A DNA stretch of 8,640 nucleotides, taken from Candidatus Caldarchaeum sp. (GTDB lineage Archaea > Thermoproteota > Nitrososphaeria_A > Caldarchaeales > Caldarchaeaceae). The notes beneath the pieces were generated by a model, which saw only the letters and a program-made list of their open reading frames with translations, searched no databases and was not told the origin of the DNA. Positions 5,476-8,640 of this stretch are shown piece after piece. The DNA lies in the NCBI GenBank assembly GCA_025054795.1, contig JANWZU010000096.1:1-8640 (forward strand), given 5' to 3'. A program made the position numbers and the translations under genes. Positions within the stretch are counted from its first letter, which is position 1. Every line of letters begins with the position of its first letter.

Positions 5476-6310
5476 TCGGAAATCTGACAAGGTTGCCCCA
5501 TTCAGTCCAACTGCCGTCGTAGACTCTGACTCGCTTGTATCCAAGAAGATGTTTCAGAACGAACCACGTGACACTTGCCCTCTCACCAATCCTGCAGTAA
5601 GCCACGACATCCTTATCTGCATCCACTCCCTTCGACCCGTAAAGCTTTTGAAGCTCCTCGAATGGCTTGAAGGTTCCGTCTTCTTTTATCGCCATACCCC
5701 ACGGTATGTTGATGGCTCCGGGGATGTGCCCCCCACGCTGCGCATGTTCGGTTGGATATTCAGGCGGGGCTGTTATCTCTCCCTTGAACTCTGCCGGAGA
5801 CCTAACGTCGACAAGCACTAGGCTGGTGCTGCCTATCTTCTCCCTCATGAGCTCATCGAGAAGTATTCTGCTGCTGTTATCTGTTTTCTGAACTTTGTAA
5901 GTTGATGGTTTGGGCTTAGGTAATTCTTTAGACAGCTCTCCGCCCGAGTCTATCCATTTTTTCCTTCCTCCATTCAGCAGCTGAAGCCTTTTGTGGCCAT
6001 ACATCTCGAAGACCCAGAAGGCGAAGGTTGCAAACCAGTTGTTGTAGTCGCCGTAGAGGACAACATGTGTATCGTTTGAAACTCCAAGGCCACTCATCAA
6101 GCGCTCAAACTCTTCTGCGTCGATTATGTCTCTCGAGTTCTGCTTGTTCATGTCCCTCCTCCAGTCTATGAGCAGCGCGCCGGGAATGTGTCCCTGTTCG
6201 TATGCCAGCTTGGGGTCGTAGTCCACTTCAATGACTGCCAAGTCTGATCTACCGAGGCTCTTCTTCAACCACTCTACGTCTGCCAGAACGTCGGGGTTTG
6301 CGTAGCTCAT
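5465..6310 (-). CDS. Thiosulfate sulfurtransferase (tandem rhodanese)
   Basis: Transfers sulfane sulfur from thiosulfate to a thiol or cyanide acceptor through a cysteine persulfide. The 281 residues contain two rhodanese domains. The N-terminal one (about 8-125) keeps HIPGA (41-45) but has Asp88 in YGDYNNW where a catalytic Cys would be, as usual for the inactive half. The C-terminal one (about 145-275) has VDVRSPAEF, HIPGAI (195-200) and the active loop YCRIGERAS with Cys239. The Arg after CRIGE is typical of thiosulfate-specific enzymes and unlike the CGSGVTA loop of mercaptopyruvate sulfurtransferases. There is no signal peptide, so it is cytosolic. It starts with ATG 6310 after a 62-base gap from fixC that holds a TATA-like box, so it may have its own promoter. 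It overlaps the following GcvH/TusA-like frame, which suggests paired expression and direct sulfur hand-over. Confidence 0.95.
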   Translation of the reverse strand: MSYANPDVLADVEWLKKSLGRSDLAVIEVDYDPKLAYEQGHIPGALLIDWRRDMNKQNSRDIIDAEEFERLMSGLGVSNDTHVVLYGDYNNWFATFAFWVFEMYGHKRLQLLNGGRKKWIDSGGELSKELPKPKPSTYKVQKTDNSSRILLDELMREKIGSTSLVLVDVRSPAEFKGEITAPPEYPTEHAQRGGHIPGAINIPWGMAIKEDGTFKPFEELQKLYGSKGVDADKDVVAYCRIGERASVTWFVLKHLLGYKRVRVYDGSWTEWGNLVRFPIEK

Positions 6311-6328
6311 GCTGCATGGGTTGATGGG

Positions 6329-6340
6329 CTTTATTTAAAC
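6329..6340 (-). promoter_or_regulatory. TATA-like box of the rhodanese gene
   Basis: The minus strand reads GTTTAAATAAAG, centred about 25 bases before ATG 6310. That distance predicts a nearly leaderless transcript for the rhodanese and GcvH/TusA-like pair, separate from or in addition to read-through from fixC. Confidence 0.5.
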
Positions 6341-6357
6341 TGTTCTTATTTTAAACT

Positions 6358-6374
6358 AATATTGGTATAATATT
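6358..6374 (-). terminator. Weak AT-only inverted repeat at the end of fixC
   Basis: AATATT (6358-6363) and AATATT (6369-6374) flank a 5-base spacer and overlap the fixC stop codon. The stem would be six A-T pairs, so it is weak as RNA. It could help separate fixC transcription from the rhodanese promoter, but it may simply be AT-rich promoter DNA. Confidence 0.2.
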
Positions 6375-8061
6375 ACCCATATTTGAACCTAACACCGCGG
6401 CCGTTCCATTCATGTCCAAAACTTACGGCTGCTGGAGGGCCTATGACGCCGCATGTTCCGCATGCTACGCAGGCCACATGGTCAAACTTCACAGTGCTAC
6501 GCTGTATGTCCTTTAGGGTTTCGGCGTAGGCCTTTCTAAATCTCTCATTCGTCCCTCCACCAATCTGGCTCAAGTTGTACCTAAACAGGTCTCTGAAAGA
6601 TGCGAAGACGCCTTTGTCGTTGACCAAAGTGTAGCAGTTCACAGGACACAGCGGAACCCATGCCTTCCTAGCGTCTTGAGACGCCTCGGCTTGGTTCACC
6701 ACGATGTGGGCCCTCTCTCTGTCTTCCTGATAATCGAGGAGGCCTGTCATGGCCTGAATCTTCTGGACTGCGTCCAAGGCATCGTGTTCGACGGCCGTCG
6801 ACACGGTTTTGATGGTTTTTCCAAACCCTAGCTTGAATAAGGCTGATGAGCCTAGATTGTAGAACATCTTTCTCTCGAGAAGCATGCTGTTGGTCTTAGA
6901 TTTACCCACTAGGCTGTAAAGCGGCTGAAGCATCTGCCTGTAAACCTGTAGGGCTTCGTCGCTGAAGTCTCCCGCCTTTTTCGCATGCAGGTAGGTTTGT
7001 GCGGCTAGAATGCCGGAAGCTATGGCCGGTCTCATGCCGTCGATGAGTGCTCCTATCTTGTAGAAGACGCCTAGTGCATCTCCCGCCACTAAGAAGCCTG
7101 GGATGTAGGGCTTTTGAATGATCACTTTGTAGCCTCGGGGGATGTTGTGAGCTGAATACTCAACTAAGCTTGCGTTTTTGATGAGCTGAGAGACGAAAGG
7201 ATGGGATTCCATTTCTTTTAGAATGTCGTAAGGCTTGCCCAGCTCCTCAAAATTGGATGTAAACACCTCGATAGCGGAGGAGAGGCCCATCACGACGCCG
7301 ACCGATAGGCTATCCTTGTTAGGGTAGATGAACCCACCTCCAACTATACCGTGCATGAAAGACCCGAGCAGATAGACTGATTTGTAGCCATCCTCATATG
7401 TGAAGAACTCCTCGATGTTCTGCGGAGGGAGCTTGAAGATGTGCTTTACTCCGTGGTACACTTGCTCGGGTGTGGTTTTCTGCCTCATACCGGCTTTCTC
7501 TGGCAGAAGCGAGGTGGTTCCGCTGCAGTCGATAACGAGGTCCGAGTAAATTTCCTCATCCGGCGTAGACACGCCTACGACTGCTCCGTCTTTGAAAATC
7601 AGGTTTTCCACGGTCTTTGATGTAGCTAGTGCGGCTCCTTCTTCAACCGCTCTGAAGGCCATCCAGCGGTCAAACTTAGTTCTCAGGACCGTGTAGTCGT
7701 GGCCACTTGATGCGTTAAGCATGGTCAAGCCGAGCCTAGTCATCAGAGATTTCTTATCCCATTTTATCAGTCTGTAAGCTGATTCGTCGTTTCTACTCTC
7801 TGGCTTGCTGAGTATATACAGCTCGTGGCCTGAAATCTTTCGCTCAATAGGAGCCTGCTCCTCAAAATCGGGCAAAAGGTCTATGAGGCCGAGGCCTTTG
7901 ACGAATCCGCCGAACAACACTCCGCCTGAAACGTTCCTCTGGCCCGGCAGCTGAGCCTTCTCCAGCATTATAACGTCCACGCCGCTTCTTGCAAGAGTTA
8001 TTGCGGCCGCCGACCCGGCTGGCCCTGCCCCAACAACCACAACGTCAAACCTGTCAGCCAT
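6373..8061 (-). CDS. fixC: ETF:quinone oxidoreductase, FixC fused to FixX-type ferredoxin
   Basis: A 562-residue flavoprotein that passes electrons from electron-transfer flavoprotein to the quinone pool at the membrane face. The N-terminus is an FAD-binding Rossmann fold (VVVVGAGPAGSAAA, with GxGxxG at 11-16, and Glu34 at the end of the second strand). A later FAD motif, FLVAGDALG, is followed by IDGMRPAIASG. The C-terminus carries a FixX-type 4Fe-4S domain: LCPVNCY (Cys472, Cys476) and ACVACGTC (Cys531, Cys534, Cys537). By analogy with ETF-QO, the ligands would be Cys472, 531, 534 and 537. The spacing from 472 to 531 (59 residues) is much longer than the roughly 25 in ETF-QO, so an extra segment of about 34 residues lies inside the cluster domain. 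ATG 8061 overlaps the etfA stop by 8 bases and has GAGAGG upstream, so the two genes are translationally coupled. Confidence 0.93.
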   Translation of the reverse strand: MADRFDVVVVGAGPAGSAAAITLARSGVDVIMLEKAQLPGQRNVSGGVLFGGFVKGLGLIDLLPDFEEQAPIERKISGHELYILSKPESRNDESAYRLIKWDKKSLMTRLGLTMLNASSGHDYTVLRTKFDRWMAFRAVEEGAALATSKTVENLIFKDGAVVGVSTPDEEIYSDLVIDCSGTTSLLPEKAGMRQKTTPEQVYHGVKHIFKLPPQNIEEFFTYEDGYKSVYLLGSFMHGIVGGGFIYPNKDSLSVGVVMGLSSAIEVFTSNFEELGKPYDILKEMESHPFVSQLIKNASLVEYSAHNIPRGYKVIIQKPYIPGFLVAGDALGVFYKIGALIDGMRPAIASGILAAQTYLHAKKAGDFSDEALQVYRQMLQPLYSLVGKSKTNSMLLERKMFYNLGSSALFKLGFGKTIKTVSTAVEHDALDAVQKIQAMTGLLDYQEDRERAHIVVNQAEASQDARKAWVPLCPVNCYTLVNDKGVFASFRDLFRYNLSQIGGGTNERFRKAYAETLKDIQRSTVKFDHVACVACGTCGVIGPPAAVSFGHEWNGRGVRFKYG

Positions 8062-8640
8062 GTGTGGTCCTCTCGATGATTTCCATCAACTTGGGCAGAG
8101 CTTCGTACAGGTCTTGTTTCACTCCGTAATGGGCTATCTCGAAGATCGGTGCCTTTGGGTCGTTGTTTATCGCGACTATTTTTTTAGACTTAATCATCCC
8201 CACTCTGTGCTGTACGGAACCGCTGATCCCAACCGCTATGTAGACTTCAGGCGATATCGTTTTCCCCGTTTGGCCAACCTGCCTCTCAGACGTTACTAGA
8301 CCTTCAAGCTCCTTCAGCTCTGAGTAGATCAGAGCACGAGTGGCACCCAGCTCGCTGTTCACTCCGAGTCTAGTTTTCACGAGGTCGACTAGGTTTTTTG
8401 CAAGCGTGTATCCTTCCCTCGGGTTGCGTGGTCTGCCGCTTCCATCTTTTAGTATTCCGAGCCCGATGCTGACCACAACCTGAGCACCCTCCAAGTCAAC
8501 GCTGCTTTTCGGCAGCCTTGTCTCCTCTACAACTTCGACTATGAAGTCCTCCGCTACAGGCTTTGGATGAAACCTGACTTTTTCGCCGCTACGTCCCCTG
8601 TCCTCTCCCAACGGCTCGAAGTTCCCGGGCCTTATGCTGG
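8054..8640 (-). CDS. etfA: Electron transfer flavoprotein alpha subunit (FixB-like), N-terminus beyond the window
   Basis: The frame is open to the right edge; 195 residues are visible. The TTG at 8611 is not taken as the start, because the upstream residues SIRPGNFEP match the family's RPG.F segment. The visible part is the FAD-binding C-terminal domain: VVSIGLGI, then LGATRALIYSELKELEG, RQVGQTGKTISPEVYIAVGISGSVQHRVGM, and IVAINNDPKAPIFEIAHYGVKQDL near the end. These are the hallmark motifs of ETF alpha, which binds FAD together with ETF beta. The position directly before a FixC-FixX fusion suggests a FixABCX-type set, which in other organisms can bifurcate electrons from NADH to quinone and ferredoxin. 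The expected fixA/etfB gene, or a fused beta domain, would lie to the right of the window. Whether this ETF bifurcates cannot be judged from this fragment. Confidence 0.94.
   Translation of the reverse strand, partial: SIRPGNFEPLGEDRGRSGEKVRFHPKPVAEDFIVEVVEETRLPKSSVDLEGAQVVVSIGLGILKDGSGRPRNPREGYTLAKNLVDLVKTRLGVNSELGATRALIYSELKELEGLVTSERQVGQTGKTISPEVYIAVGISGSVQHRVGMIKSKKIVAINNDPKAPIFEIAHYGVKQDLYEALPKLMEIIERTTHG
8069..8074 (-). promoter_or_regulatory. Ribosome binding site of fixC inside etfA
   Basis: The minus strand reads GAGAGG, 7 bases before ATG 8061 and within the last codons of etfA. It supports ATG 8061 as the fixC start and fits re-initiation of ribosomes finishing etfA at 8054. Confidence 0.5.

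Noticed and set aside
5476..5544. Longest start (TTG 5544) of the GcvH/TusA-like gene
   Set aside because: It would place 80 bases inside the rhodanese gene and add a 23-residue Ser/Thr-rich leader unrelated to GcvH. The shorter TTG 5475 is preferred, though without a strong ribosome binding site.
6943..6950. AACCTGTA inside fixC, identical to the half-site in the candidate operators
   Set aside because: It lies deep in a coding region without a symmetric partner, so it is taken as chance. It is noted because it weakens the shared-operator argument.
1..8640. Search for tRNA, rRNA, CRISPR arrays, transposases and attachment sites
   Set aside because: The intergenic spaces are all under 100 bases and show no cloverleaf, regular repeats or terminal inverted repeats; none was found.

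Overview
The window looks like chromosomal DNA of a thermophilic archaeon. The evidence is an archaeal tRNA-splicing endonuclease, TATA-like boxes about 25 bases upstream of start codons with little or no leader, frequent TTG/GTG starts, short GGTG-type ribosome binding sites, and very tight packing with almost no non-coding DNA. Gene content (GlmS, DUF47/PhoU-like protein, EndA, ETF/FixCX, rhodanese, GcvH-like and TusA-like domains, HTH plus S-layer-type domain) and a visibly balanced base composition suggest the Thermoproteota/Aigarchaeota side of the archaea. That placement is inference; no rRNA or other marker gene is present. I see no tRNA, rRNA, CRISPR array or mobile element, and no stretch over 300 bases lacks a gene.

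Layout. (1) 1-1946, minus strand: glmS, followed by the first codons of another gene (GTG at 95) that runs off the left edge. (2) 2024-2950, plus strand, divergent from glmS: a winged-helix protein joined to an S-layer-C-like domain and a canonical EF-hand loop. (3) 2924-3514, minus strand: a MocA-like nucleotidyltransferase, overlapping the end of the previous gene tail to tail. (4) 3598-4810, plus strand: a DUF47/PhoU-like protein and tRNA-splicing endonuclease endA, spaced as an operon. (5) 8640-4807, minus strand: ETF alpha (fixB-like, partial), a fixC-fixX fusion, a tandem rhodanese, and a GcvH-like/TusA-like fusion. The last gene meets endA tail to tail, sharing the four bases TTAA.

How the genes may work together. 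The minus-strand block from 8640 to 4807 reads as two coupled pairs. EtfA passes electrons to FixCX and then to quinone. The rhodanese could take sulfane sulfur from thiosulfate and hand it to the TusA-like half of the next protein, whose frame overlaps it. The GcvH-like half of that protein lacks a lysine at the lipoylation site. This sulfur-carrier fusion beside an ETF:quinone module is the most interesting part of the window.

The second point of interest is regulatory. The HTH/S-layer/EF-hand gene has an 11-base imperfect inverted repeat between its TATA-like region and its ATG. A related half-site, AACCTGTA, forms part of a perfect 12-base palindrome (3577-3588) in front of the DUF47-endA pair. 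The HTH protein might bind both sites, but this is a hypothesis from pattern only.
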